Assembly (NCBI GenBank): GCA_946699065.1
Contig: CAMPDV010000298.1
Coordinates: 310,001 to 374,000, forward strand
Direction of reading: 5' to 3'
Length of the DNA: 64,000 bases
Source of the DNA: Loxodes magnus
Taxonomy: Eukaryota > Ciliophora > Karyorelictea > Loxodida > Loxodidae
Shown here: positions 26,101-39,170 of the stretch, in pieces
Layout: each line of letters begins with the position of its first letter
Position numbering within the stretch: position 1 is the first letter of the stretch
The notes under the pieces: generated by a model
The model's database searches: none
Seen by the model: only the letters and a program-made list of their open reading frames with translations
Told to the model about the DNA's origin: nothing
Translations under genes and position numbers: made by a program

Positions 26101-28265
26101 CTTATTCTTCTTTACTTTTATTATTATTAAAGGTTTACGAATCATAAAGAAATACTATAGTTAGTTGATGAATATTTAAGAGGGTCATAATTAAAATCTT
26201 AAAATGCATATTAAGTAGCCTTGTTTAAATTATTAATATTAACTTCTGCCTAATTTTTAGTTATTCTAAAGAGATGTAAGTGCTAGTCATCCTATAAGTC
26301 AGGAGAAACACAGTCGAATTAGCTAAATAAAACGCATGGATTATCTTTGGTAATAATTAAGATTCAACCAAGTTAGGTTATTTCTTAATCGTATGTATAA
26401 AATCGTGGCTATAGTATTAAATCATTAAAATAAGGAGTTTAATTTCATTATATGAGGGACGTGTATTAAATTTGTTAAATTGCTAAAGTTTAATTTTAAC
26501 ATTAAAGAGCTGCTGGTTTTGTTTAATTAGTAAAACAAAATTAAACATTGCCTTTGGATTTTTAGAATGTAATTGCTAGAAAATATCAAAAGTTTCTATC
26601 AGTTAAAATATTAATCTATAAAACTTACTAACTATTTTCATATAAGATAACTGTTTAAGCTTTTTGAGTTTAATCATTCTCTATTGTTATCTAATATCTA
26701 CTTGCTATTGTAACTAAGATTTATTCTTAATATCCTTATTATAAATTTTTAAGTCAGAAACTAATTGCTCATTAATTTGAGGAGTATAGCTAAGGATTGT
26801 ATCCATAATTATCAAATGATTTATCTTATATTTCTGTAGGTACTATAGCTTTAAGAGGTTTATCAGATAATTCTATAAACTTTAAGTTGATTTAGCAGTT
26901 TTAAACTTCTGGTGAACTACAACTAGTACAATTAGTTTCTAGCAAGCAAGGAGTTTGGGATTAAGAGATAGAAATAAAATTCTAATTACTTAGATAAGAT
27001 TAAAAAAGATAAAATCGAGGTTATAAAATAAGCCCTAAAAAAGTATTTTAACTATTATTTCCTAATTATTAGAAAGAAGTGCCATTTATAGATGACTGCT
27101 AAATTGGAAAAGTATAAAACTAATTGAATGAGTTTAATGAAGGAATAATAATATTTACTGATAAGTTATTACTACTAATATTCATTGAAAGACCTATAAA
27201 TATTCAATTGGAGCAATTCATATCTTATTATATGTTAAATACTTCGAGAGCTTAATTGATATCATAATTAGTACTCATTAATATTTTAAATTTATGCTAT
27301 TAATTCTAAATTTAAGTAGCTTAATATCATAGATAATTGTATTCAATTTATCAAATTATTTAAGGATTTACGTTTATGCAATCACTTTTGATCCAAGTAG
27401 AGAAACTAAAATACTCATTCGAATAATCTAAAATTTTATTAAAATTTTTATCTTTTATCTTAATCTAATTATTAGTTTTTCCTATAATAGATAAATAAGG
27501 AATATTTCTATTTGCTAAACTATAAAATTAATAATCTTAGCAATCTGTTACTTCAGGTCCAATGCAATAACCTCCACAATATTGTATGCAAGGTATTCTT
27601 TATAAAGCTTGTGTAAAGAATTCGTCTATGCTATAAGAATTGTTAGTTCAAAATAGAGTCTATAATAGTTTTATTTAAATAACACTATAATCATAATTTA
27701 AAATTTAAACCTCTGCATTATTAGAGAAATATTTAAAGTAATATTAGTCAAATGTGCTTGAGTCATCACAAATTAAATCTAAGCCTTTGTCTTAAAAGTA
27801 AGTACTACAAAACTTAATTTTTCCTGTTAAATCTTATTATTATCAATATCTTATTCCTATAAACCTTCATTTGCTGCAAGACTCTGGCAAAGTTAAATTT
27901 GCTTTACTAGTAGCTTATTAGCTATTAAGGGTAAAATCTACTAAAGTTTATATAACCAAACTATTATTCTAGCTTTGAAAAACTTATACATTGAAATTAT
28001 ATTAGTTTTAGTTATTTTCTTCGCTTATTTAAATAATGGTTATTACTTCCTCTGTTTAGCAAAAATTATAAATTCAGAATGTTAACGAAACAGAAGATTA
28101 GCTTAGAGACAAGTCTATGCCATAATCTAATAATTATTTTTTGTCTAAAGTTTCAATTTATGTATAGTAATAAGGAGTAAGTTTAGCAAAGTTTGGAGAC
28201 TGGGTTTATACCATTCTTAAAATAAGTAACCAGTTTAATAGGAAAAGCTTTCCTTTTATTTCCAT
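23145..28265 (-). CDS. full-length LamG / furin-like Cys-rich membrane protein, paralog 2
   Basis: ATG at 28265 and TGA at 23147-23145 are in the same frame with no intron needed, giving 1,706 residues against 1,714 for the gene at 3634. The order is the same: hydrophobic N-terminus (KGKAFLLNWLLILRMVQ), LamG-like repeats (SVSLTFWIYNFC, SCSKWRFIGI), CxxC-rich repeats in the complement of about 24585-25680, then membrane helices down to 23337. TGA occurs at Trp positions here too, and the codon at 24077-24075 is TGG where the first paralog has TGA (7801-7803). The tails have diverged, with small indels. The function is presumably the same surface role. The start codon lies 57 bp from a coding stretch on the other strand. 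Confidence 0.87.
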
Positions 28266-28322
28266 TTTATAAGTCTAAGGAGTTAAAAGCTAATTAAAGA
28301 AATTATTTAATTTAAAATATGA

Positions 28323-29288
28323 TTCGCTTAAATAAAGAATCTCCTTCATATAGTTAGAGAAGCAGGAAGATATAATTAATCTAAGATATAAACTAATTAA
28401 GTAAGTCAAATTTCAAATAAAGCTACTAGCACTGTTTCGAATTTTAAAAGTACTTTTAGTTTGCTTGAACTAGCAATTAGTAATGGTTTAAATTAGTCTT
28501 CGATCAAGTAGAGAATAAAGGAAGCTACAAAAGCAGTTTGTTAAGATAAAGAAAAAAAAGTGTAGAGTTCTTCTAATAGACTCATATATTTGGAAGTAAG
28601 TCAATAAAAAGAAAAAATTTAGAGAAATTTGAAGATGAAGAAATGTATAAATACATAAGGTATTAAGTTTGAAGAAAGAATGTATGAAATGTAGCTTCAA
28701 GTTTTAAAATAGAAAAATGTTAAGTGAACTAAGTCTTGATTGAGTAAATGAGGCCAATTAGCAGGATAGAACAAGAAGATAAAAAGAAAAAATTCTTTCA
28801 AACTTTTTATTTCATTACAGATGGATAAATAAGCAAAAAAGATTAAAGAGAAAGACAAATTAAGTTTAACTCAGCGTATATTCCTTGCAAAATTGAAGGA
28901 TCTAAAGAAAAGGTAAAATAAAATTATAGTAGAACAAGAAGCTTCATTTAATTATTTAAAGAATATAAATTAGCAAGAAATAGAAGAACTCAAATCAAAA
29001 TAAATAATTAAAACCATCATCACACGAAGATCCCAAGAACATTCTCAATAAAAACTAGTTTTCTCATAAAGAAACTCACAAATAAAAATAATTTCTAAAA
29101 TTATAAACATTCTTAAATAGCTTATTTTTAAGTTTTCTTTAAGGCTATAATTTAATTAATTATTAGCTGAGACACATCTAAGTTTTTTAAGGATTTCTAT
29201 AATTATTAAATTATTAATAAATATAAACTCAAACCAGAAGTTTATAAAGGTATAAAATAATTCTATTAGCTTTAATTATTAGCTATGA
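28323..29288 (+). CDS. uncharacterised coiled-coil protein, spliced or decayed
   Basis: One frame is free of TGA from 28323 to about 28725 and reads NLLHIVREAGRYNQ, STFSLLELAISNGLNQSSIK and EERMYEMQLQVLKQKN. Three TGAs then cluster within about 45 nt, and the same frame resumes after TTCATTACAG at 28821 (MDKQAKKIKEKDKLSLTQRI ... EIEELKSKQ) to TGA 29286-29288. An intron from 28719 to 28820 would keep the frame (102 nt, weak GTTAAG donor). No ATG opens this frame, so the true start is unresolved. Another frame, from ATG 28319 to TGA 29168, is also open for 283 residues but looks less protein-like. No family recognised. Confidence 0.5.
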
Positions 29289-32200
29289 AATTCCTATTTA
29301 ATTTCTTAATAATAATCTTTAAGTAATTAGCAAGCATTAAAACCTATTTATACATAAATACACAGATAGAAGCAAAATAAATAAGGTTGATATATCCTTA
29401 TATTAATAAAAATTATAAGGAAGATATTTTGTCTTATAGCTATAAAGACTAGCTCTAATTAAATTTATAACTAGCAAATTTAATATAGTTACAAGTTATT
29501 TATTGCAATAAAGCTAAATATTTTCATATCATTATAAAAGTCTATCTTTACTCTTTAATTTAAAATAGTAGCATTTAGTTAAGCTTATAAAAGTAAAGTC
29601 TAATTTTATTTCTAAGAAATTGTTATACCAAACAACTGAAAAGAGGGATCTAGTTAAATTTAATAAGACATCAAAATATTTTGAGACAAATGCTTACAAA
29701 ATAATTTTAATAATAAAACGTATGTAAACGAGAAAGCTTGGCGTAAATATAGGGAAGATAGTCCTAACGATTTAAATATTTAGATACATCCTTTAAGTTT
29801 ATTTAATAACAAATATACATTTTATTCCTGCTTAAAAGTTAAAGAACTTAAATTTAGCAGCTAGATGATAAAAGCTTGTTTGATAATAAAAAGTTAGATT
29901 TTAATTTTTTAGATAAATTTGCTATTATTATCGAAATTAAATTTATGAAATGTTCGCTTTTTCTTCAGCATTACCTTCTTAAACTAGGTCTAAAGAACTT
30001 GTCTTAAAATTTATCTAAAATTATAAAAGGTAAAGAGTAGAATAGTTGAAATAAAAATAGATATAATTGTTAGTTATTTAATTATCAGATTAAGAAAATT
30101 AAAATTCATATTAAGCAGCTTATTTTCTTAAAATATAGTGCTCCTGATTTATTTGTTTATCAACTCTTAAATGCCAATAAATTATTTATAGCATTTATTA
30201 TTAGATTATTAAAGTGTTATGTACTCTGGAATATTTATGATAATAAGAATAGCCTTATCTTTATATTAATTCTCTTATCTTAAGTCCCTATTTTTATTTA
30301 TTTATGAAATATTTAAATAAATAAGCTAAATTTAAAAATAATTGTATATGAAAGAATTAAAATACTAAATACTTTTGCTTTTATTAGGTTCTAGTTATAA
30401 TAATTTGATCGCTATGCATCTTAGTATTTTCCTTATATATTATCTAAAATATTATAAAAATAATAAGTTTAGCTAATAAAATCAAAAGTTTAGTCTAAAG
30501 GAAATAGTAATTTATTCTTATTAGTTAGTATTATAAATTAATACATTATTAAGGTATGCAAATAAATATAATTAGATTATCTTTTAACTTAACTGTAATA
30601 GAAATACTTGGATTATGCATTAAGATTTAAGCCATTTCCTTTTCGTAAAATCTAATTCAGATTGTAAGTTTGGCAACATCTCTCTAATCATTGCTTATTT
30701 AAAGTTAAAATAAGAAAAACCTTAGAATTTTTATATCAACTTAAAGAGCTTAAGAATATTTAAACTTTTATAGTAAAAGCTTTCGATAAAAGAGAATAGT
30801 AAGCTAAACCTTATATAAATCAAATATCTTATGACTTTTAATGTATTTATGCACAAATTAGATAATAAAGCTTAGTAATAAAAAATAATTTTAGTTAAAA
30901 ACTTTATAAAACATAATTGATTAATGCTGCAATAGGAAGGATATTTTAAATAATAAAAATAAAGCAAGCAATACGTGAGAGTTATAATCAATTACAAAAA
31001 AGAAATTAGACTGGCTAGATGCTGATTGAAACTAATTGAAAAATTAAATTAACAGTGTAAATATATGCTAAGCAAAAATATTTCTAAATAAAAATATCCT
31101 TGAAATAGATTAAGTCAAGAGATGTACATGTTAAGACGTAATAAGTTCCTTATAAGTTTATTTTAATATTTAAGAAAATGAAAACCTAAAAAAGCTATAA
31201 ATAATTCTAAATGATATTAAATTAAAATCGTTTGGATAAACCATATTTGATATGTAGAAAATAGAATTATTAAGAAAATTTGGTTTCTTTTAAGCTATTA
31301 AATCACTTTCAAACTAGCGAGAAAGATAGTTTTCCTTAAAAGCATTAAAATCCTTAAAAATAAAATTATATCTTTTATTAGTTTAGATATGAAACTAGTG
31401 TGAAAGCTTGAAGCCTTATTGAGATGTATTTAATAATAATCTAGTTGTTTTATTATACAGCAGCAAAAGTGGTTTGGAAGAAAAGAAGTTTAGTTTTTTA
31501 ACTGTTAATTTGGAAAAAGATTGAAGTGAATATAATTGAATATTAAAGGGTCTAGTTAATATTTATCTAAATAAAGTAGAGCAGTGATAGATATTACATG
31601 AAGTCTTTTAAATAAAAGTAGTTGATAATGAATTTTACAATTATACTCTAAATGTATAAGCATAATAAATACTGTTTAACTGGCTTTAGTTTGAAAATAA
31701 ATGATAATAATTAATTTAATAGTTTAAATAATAAGCAAGCGATATATTAATGAAAGGCAATAATAATAGCTAAGAAATATTAAAAACTAGCTGTGAGATT
31801 TAAGTTAAATAATAGTAAATTATGACTGTTTTACTATAAATTAAAGATATAAATCTCAATTCTTTAACTATTAATAAGTAAATCTTTTATAAGTTTAAAT
31901 GAATCTAAATATACAATTCTATCTATATAATCTTATGCTTAATAATTATTACCACTTAACTTTTAAAAAGGAAAGCATTGTATTTAGTGCTAGAGATTTA
32001 GAGATGAGACAATATTTAAATTAAGATGATTTAATTAAGAAAACTATAAGAGTAATGCTTAAGTTAAATTTTAATTATTTATTATCTATTAATGGATAAC
32101 TATGCTTAAATAGCCAAACTTTATTAAATAAAATAGATCTTAGAATTAAAAGAAACCTACTAGCTTAATTTTCTTTATGTTCAATTATAAAAAATATAAT

Positions 32201-33654
32201 CTAAAATAACCAAGAATTTTAGATTTTCAAATATCAAATTTAATAAACTGATAAATGGAGATATTCAATTATAGAAAAGCAACAGATGCTTATCTAAAAC
32301 ATAAAAAGGATCTATTTTAGTAACATAAACACTTATTATTAATTTTTATACTATAAGGCCTTTAAAAAATAATTAAAGAACTAATAAACTAATTGCGATC
32401 AATAGATCTATTTGCTTATAAAATAAGTCACCTTTTTATCTTCCTATTGAGTCATTTTTTCTTTCTTCTAATATTTTAAGCATGCCAATAAGTTAAGTGT
32501 TCACTTTTAATATAATTAGTTGAAAGAATTTCAAGAATTTAGTTTTTAAGTCCTTCTTTGGCAAAAGAAAAGAAAATAAAGCTAAAAATAAGAAAATTAA
32601 AGCTAGTTGTGAATATTAGGCAAATATAATCAACTTCACGCAAAATTTAAATTATATACATAGATTTGAAAATAAAATAGTTGCTATTCGAAGCTGAATA
32701 TTTATTAATAGATTTTAGAGTTGATAATAGTTCATATATTTAGTATACTTTCTAATATTTCTTTCGTTAGATTTTAACTTAAAGTAATACTCACAAAAAG
32801 TAAAAGGTTCTACATTATAAATTCTATAGAACATGCTTTTTATTTTTTAATATATATTAAATTTAAAAGATAGTAATTATTATCTTAAGGTTTAAGACAC
32901 ATAAAATACATAATCCAAAAAAATGTTTAATAAATAGAATCAATTGAAATAGAAAAAAAAATTTAAGGATTCAACTTAATAAACAAAAATAGATTTATTA
33001 AATGTGACTACTAATTAGTTAAATAAAAGAGCTATGAATATTTAATAAGGTTAATACAAAAGAAAAATAAATTGTTTACTAGTAATTATAAAGTGTTAAT
33101 TATGCTATTATTAGTTGGCTTACTAAATAAAATATAAAATAGTTTTTATTTATTCAGCATTTTTTATAAATAATCCTGCTTTAGAATTTTCTATATGCAT
33201 TTATCTTAAAAAGATTTTTAATATCAATGTATTTCATAATTTATCTTAAAAATTGTGTAAGATAAATAGTAAATTAAATAAAAGTAGAATTAATGATTTT
33301 TTGCTCCAATTTTAAGGATTTAAGTGCTTAGAACTTTTTGATAATGAAATTCTTTTTTCCAAATTTTCTGATTTTAGCACTTAACTTTTGTAAATTCAAA
33401 TTTATTAGCAAAAAGCATAAATTTAATATACTTTAATTCTAGCAAAATCAGGGAAATGTAATAAACTAAAAAAGCCAATCTTATTTCTATTGAAATAATT
33501 TCTCAAAGCACTTTTATAATTAATGTTTAAAAGTTATTTACATCAATTCAGAAATTTAATTTTCATTAAGTTGAGTAGATATAATAAGCTCTTAGAATGA
33601 CTCAAATTCTTAGTATACATTTTTTTATTTTTACAACTAAAAATAATTAAAGCT
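29289..33654. other. long gene-poor region
   Basis: About 4.4 kb of AT-rich DNA without a gene I can support. A small inverted repeat, TTAAGTGCT ... AGCACTTAA, spans roughly 33317-33386. Ancient degenerate coding DNA cannot be excluded by eye. Confidence 0.4.
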
Positions 33655-34785
33655 TGAATTATTCCTTTCATAATCTTTCTTTAAGAATCTATTTTAGGTT
33701 CTAAGTTGTATAAATAGATCTTTTATTATTTATTTCACATCTTTAGTTACTAAATTAAAGGTCTTGTAAAGCATTAGGCATCATTACCAATATAAACCTG
33801 TTATTTTTATCATTTCATCTAAAAATTAAGCAATCCAAAACTATTACCAACAACCAGAAGAACCTTAACTTACAACTTAAGTAGAATATATTACTGTAGC
33901 AGTTATAGAAGCTACTATTAAATTAGAAATTTATGATGAAGATATAAAATTTTCTTGGTATTTTGTTATATTTAAGTCATTTATATTTATAGGAGCTTAT
34001 TTATAAATTCTTAATTGCTCAAATAATTTTAATATTCTTCAGCTTGCTTTTATTCTATGAATTACTTGATTTAACATTTTATTTTCTGTATCTATTACAA
34101 ATCCTTTCTCAGTCTTCTCATCTGAACTTCTTAGTCACATAAAATTTTGTATCAGTTTTTTAAGGCATGGTTTTATTTTAATTTCCTCCAATCTTCTTAT
34201 TCTCTATAACTAATACATTAATTTATCTTATAAAATTATCTTTATATTTTAAGCATTTATCTCCTTTCTTAGTATATTCATCAAAAAATGGAAACATTTT
34301 CGTATAATTTTCGCATATAAAGTTTTATTTAGAATCTTGCTAATAATCTAAGTAATTTAATAAGCATTAATTTTCAACTAATTTACTTGGAATATTTCAA
34401 TGCTAGCATTTAAATAAATCTTAACATTCATAGCAGTTTTAATTTATCTACTAGTAAGATTCACAACTTTAGTTTTAGCTATTGAAGAATCCATTTTTGC
34501 CTTATAAGCATTAAGTTCCTGTATTATGCATAACTGACAGTTAGTTAAATTGCATCAATGCATTAATTATTAGAAAGAAAATAATTTGATTCACAGGAAT
34601 TACAATTTACTGAGTTATTATTTAAACACAGATGTTTCAATTATTAATGAAGCTTTGAAAAGATGAAAATTCCTTCTATCTTTCATTTAAAAGATAGATC
34701 TCTTCACATTTTCTACAAATCTGCATTTTCCCCTATAATTCCATCTTTTATATCCTTTTACTAGGTCTGAACAAAGTTTTCATAT

Positions 34786-35990
34786 TTACAAACTATTTTG
34801 AAATAGATAACCCTCACCTCTTAGAAAAAATTAGATACTTTCCTTGAAAAATAGACATAAAGTAAAATAGCGCTACAGATTTAGATAAATTAAAATTAAG
34901 AAACAGAAAGAGGAATTTTAAACCTTTTTCAAGACTTATTGCTCATCTAGCGGAAAATTTTATTAGAAAAAAGAATTTCAGCCATACTTAGAAGCTCCTA
35001 AAATTATGAATGTTCTAAGAAAATTTGAGAAATGACGGTATAGCATTGATTTCCAAGTGTTATCAAAAGAAAAATTCAAGCAAGTTATAAGAGTATACAA
35101 CCCAGAAAGACAAGAGGAATACAAAATTGAAACATACTGATTATGAAAAAGTTCTTCAAACTCTAATTCGTGGTAAACCAAATAAAGGTGATGCCAAGCT
35201 AATATACAGCTCTATTATTATTATTATTATTGAAAATCTGATTTTGTTACAAAATAATCTGAAATATATAAAGCCTAAAATCATAAATTTTCCTATAAAA
35301 TTAACTTTTTTCAAAAAGCTTCTAAAATTATTTACTTTATTTATCAAATTAAATAAACTTGGATGAAGAACAGATTGATTGTTCATTCTAGGCATGATAA
35401 AATTAATGGATTAAATTTAAAGCTTGATCTAATTTAATTAAACTTAAAGTTATCAAATGAACTTCTTATTTTCTATTTAGATTATATACTTAAAATTTAT
35501 TTTTTTATAATAAAAAGAATATCGGAGCAAGATTTTGAACTATCTGATTATACCACAATTCCTTAGGAAGATTCTGGCTAATTCAAGATATTGAAGGGAA
35601 CTGTACATGAAGATTATCCAGCTTTTATAGAGACTTGAAGCTTATGATCATTGTATGGATTCATTACATATAGTGGTCTTTATTTATATAAACTAACCAA
35701 TAGAATATACTTGTTATGTCCGTCCAGAGGCCGTTCTGAGAAGCAGCACGGCGAGAGCCAGTTGTTCTCAAACTATAATAGTAATAACTAATTAATTAAT
35801 AAAATTTATCCTTTATCAGTTAAAAGCACCTAAATATTGGAATATATGGAGCTCTTTATTTATCTAAACTAGCATAAGGGATTATTTATATAATGAAGTA
35901 TTTAAAAATAATTATTTATTTGAAGGCTTATAAGCTTCTTGTCTTCTTATATATAAATTAGTAAGCTATTAACTACTTAATAATAATAGT
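34786..35990 (+). mobile_element. insertion with retroelement ORF1-like C-terminal fragment
   Basis: This DNA splits the third paralog. Between about 34975 and 35260 a plus-strand frame reads EFQPYLEAPKIMNVLRKFEK and FKQVIRVYNPERQEEYKIET, then after a frameshift LQTLIRGKPNKGDAKLIY. The last part is related to the end of the remnant at 13499-14230. A (TTA)n microsatellite lies at about 35213-35231. A GC-rich island at about 35719-35780 has no similarity I can see, except that its end reads TATTATAG on the minus strand like the other short repeats. Confidence 0.5.
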
Positions 35991-36599
35991 GATAGTCAAT
36001 AATTTCCAGTTTAATATTTTAAATTTGCATACTAAATAGAAAATATGCACTAAGTCTCCTTTAACTAGTCATTTATAGAATTTTTAATTAAGTTTGTAAT
36101 TTAAAATTTCAAAAGTCCGATGGATCTAGAGAAACATAGTCAATTTAGCTAAATAGAACATACGGATTATCTTTAGTAACTATTTGGATTTGCTATTCTT
36201 ATGTTACTTACTAGTAATTTCATAAGTATAAAATCTTGGTTATATCCTTTATTCACTTAATTAGGATTTTAAATTTGAGATATTCTGTACATATATTCAA
36301 ATAGCACTATTTTAAATTAAGATTTGAAATGCTTATAGTTTAGTTATGATGGTTTCATTTAATAAATAAAGCAAGTTGCTGTATTTTATTAATTTATATC
36401 TAAAGTAAACTGATAAAGCCATTAGTTATTACTCATTTAAGCCAACAGCCCAAAAATTAGATTCAATCTAACAAAATTTGATAGAGTTAATTTATTTAAG
36501 CTATATTGCTAGTTATTATATAAAATAGATCAAACCTCTTCTAAAGCAATTACTAACAACCTTAATAATTAATTACTAAAAAGAGATTTAAAAGCTGCT

Positions 36600-37300
36600 T
36601 TTTTGAGATTCAGACCATAAAGTCTTAAGTCTCGAAATTATAAGAAAAAATTAAGACTTTATTATAGAATGCGGTAAAGATTTAACATGAAAATAGCTGG
36701 TTAAAAAGGAAATTAACAGTAATCAGAAATGTAAGAGGTAAACTTTCAACTAAATGAAAATAAGAGAAACTAGACTATTTTTCCTAATATTCACAATCAA
36801 ATAATTTAGAAAAATAATACAAGGGAGACCCTATGGATATTGAGAAGGATAAATAACCTGATTACATCTATTATCAGAGAAATATATTAAGAAGTTGATT
36901 CTACAAGAGGAAAGAAAATCTGATAAGATAATTTTAATAGTTTAGCATTAAGTAAAGAATAGAAGAAAAAGAAGTTGAAAAAAGATAGTCAAATATATTG
37001 GACTTGAGAAGGTAAAATTAATAGAATAAAATTTTATCAAGGAATGGAATCATATGAATCAATAGCGAAAGAGATTATATTGTAATGAAGGAAATGTTGA
37101 AAGGAACTAGGAAAGGCATAATACTGAAAGAAGAAGATGTGAACTAATTACAAGAGCAAGATAAAGACTTAGCTGAAGAAAAGAAAAAAAAGTAAGCTAT
37201 CAACAAATTCGGAAACAGCAAGGAAGTTTTTATAGACAATAATACAACTAAATTTAACTTTTGCCATGATAATCTTATTAAATAAAGAATCACTTTAACC
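36600..37300 (+). pseudogene. retroelement ORF1-like remnant inside the dead paralog
   Basis: The segment GDPMDIEKDKQPDYIYYQR near 36830 is related to DSMDIEQ...GGPIYYKKK near 13725. It is followed by a basic stretch and an acidic/Gln-rich coiled-coil end (MLKGTRKGIILKEEDVNQLQ, then EVFIDNNTTKFN near 37225). Frames change and no full ORF survives. It interrupts a block of the surface-protein pseudogene, so it inserted after that duplication. Confidence 0.5.
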
Positions 37301-37757
37301 TATTATTATAATATTATTATTAATCCTCTATTTAAACTAGACTATCTTTTTAACTAACTTATCCTTAAAAAAATCAAAAAATAAATGATAAAATATTTGA
37401 AGAATAAGTTTAAGGATTATATCCATAATCGTCAAAATATTACTCTATATATTAAATGAATCTTAATCTTATATTGAACAGTCAGATAGATCTAAGATTT
37501 ACATACTATTCTTGCAGCAATAAATTTAAAGTTTCCTAAAGTTAATATACTGATAAAATATATTATTTAACTATTTAATTCTTTTATTCTCATTTAACTA
37601 GCTCTTATGTAGTTTGCTTATTCTAAATTCTATTTGGATTATCTATATAACAAGCTTATTGAAATTATATTTTCATAACTTTAATTCTGAAATAATTTTA
37701 AGAATAAAGCTTTCTTATTTAAATATAGAATTATTATTATCATTTAATTTAAATAGG

Positions 37758-38032
37758 TTGGACCTTGCCTCTAAGGGTTACGAGAAGAATTCGCCAAAAA
37801 TGAACTGGCTCAGAAGCAAACCTTCTAATTATTGGACCAGACTTATCTCTTCATCATGGGTTGGAAATTTGCCTGTAATCGCCTGTTGGCTTCCTGTGTT
37901 TTTGAGAATTGGAACCGCAACCTTGCCCACAACTAGAAGAGAAGACGCAAAGGGAATCCTGGGATTTAAAGACTTTAAAATTGAATTCTTAAAGAGATAC
38001 GCCCTATTGAAGGGCTACGCACTCTATAATAA
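37758..38032 (-). repeat. short GC-rich repeat with shared hairpin head (copy D)
   Basis: On the minus strand it begins at 38032 with TTATTATAGAGTGCGTAGCC and a head hairpin (GCCC TTCAATA GGGC). The body, to about 37758, is GC-richer than its surroundings and differs from the bodies of copies A-C. It abuts the last block of the dead surface-protein paralog. The standard-code ORF 37614-38045 crosses it and is not considered real. Confidence 0.6.
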
Positions 38033-39170
38033 CCTTTTTTTATAAAGATTTAACTAAGTTTGAAAAGAATAAACTTTATTTCTTAACTTCTATTATAAAT
38101 AGAAATCTCACTCATGCTTTTTGTGCCTTTAATTTTAAATCTCTTCAGAACTTCCATTGAGTTTTATATGGTTAAATAATAATAAAATAATTTCCCTAGA
38201 TTAGTTATAGGAATAAATAAGAAGCTTTATAATTATTTAAGGATATTTTCTAAGTTCTTAAACTTATTTAATTTTTATTATTTATAAGTAAATTTGAAGA
38301 GTTCAAATAAAGTATTCACTTTTAATTTTTAGCTTTGTAACTATATCGAACACCTAAGATATGTTAAGTTTTTGATTGCTCACCATAATTTAATAGTTAA
38401 ACTAGCTTTAAAAGTGGAAGTGATGCAATACTTAGTTTAATATATTTAAATGACCAGCTGACTCTAGAATTTTTGGCTTTTAAGAAATATTGGATTTTAA
38501 ATGCAATAGACTTAAATGTAAAGATAACTCAATTGATATTTAAAGGTAGCATTTTAATGATAAATATAAAAATTAACTAAGTTGCTTGCATAATCTCTAA
38601 GCTTTTAATTTTATCAAAAGTTAAAATTTAGCAAAAGCTACTATAACTTATTATTTTTAATTACCTCTATCTTAGTCCATTTAAGTCAAATTTTAAGTCT
38701 ATTTTTAATTAAGTTTATAATGCTTTAAGCATCAATTTAATGAATTAGAAAGTTAACTTCTGGTTATAAGCAATCCAAATTTGATTGCTTTTTAATGCTT
38801 TTTTAGATTATAAATTTAGTATCATTTCTTTAAATCCTTTCTAGGATTAAGCTTCCATGGATATAATTTAAATGAAAGTTGATAGTAAAATAGATTTTTA
38901 ATTTAAGAGATAATTAAAGAAATTTTAGATAAAGAAGATAAAGAATAAAATAAATAAATCTGTATACAAAAACTTAGGGTTTTTCCTAAAGAAATTTGAA
39001 ATATAAATTATAGAATTTAGTTAGCAAAATTTTAGCATGATTATTCAAAAAAGTAAAGGTTTAATAAAAATATAAAGAGGTTTAAGATTTAGGATAAAAT
39101 GAGATAAAGACTTTAATTCTAAAATAAAGATTAGGCTTAAATTAATTAATTTTTATTCTAGTTAATTATT
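38033..39170. other. AT-rich spacer, possibly 5' part of the next gene
   Basis: An open frame from ATG 38872 gives about 100 Lys/Ile-rich residues and closes at a TGA near 39172. It resembles background and I do not call it. No other feature seen. Confidence 0.35.

Larger units (their letters stand above)
33655..37755 (-). pseudogene. third LamG/Cys-rich surface-protein paralog, dead and interrupted
   Basis: Blocks of clear DNA similarity to the paralog at 23145-28265 appear in the same order. About 33655-34000 matches 24180-24490 (start of the membrane part); 34240-34785 matches the Cys-rich part near 25000-25540; 36100-36270 matches 26290-26440; 37390-37450 matches 26770-26830. Many Cys codons are lost and frames are broken. 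Two stretches that do not align separate the blocks: about 34786-35990, and about 36600-37300, which holds an ORF1-like remnant. Similarity stops abruptly at about 33655, so the membrane half is mostly missing. Confidence 0.75.

Noticed and set aside
37614..38045. 143-residue standard-code ORF on the plus strand
   Set aside because: It spans the antisense of a GC-rich short repeat (copy D). Openness follows from low AT content, and there is no domain or start context.
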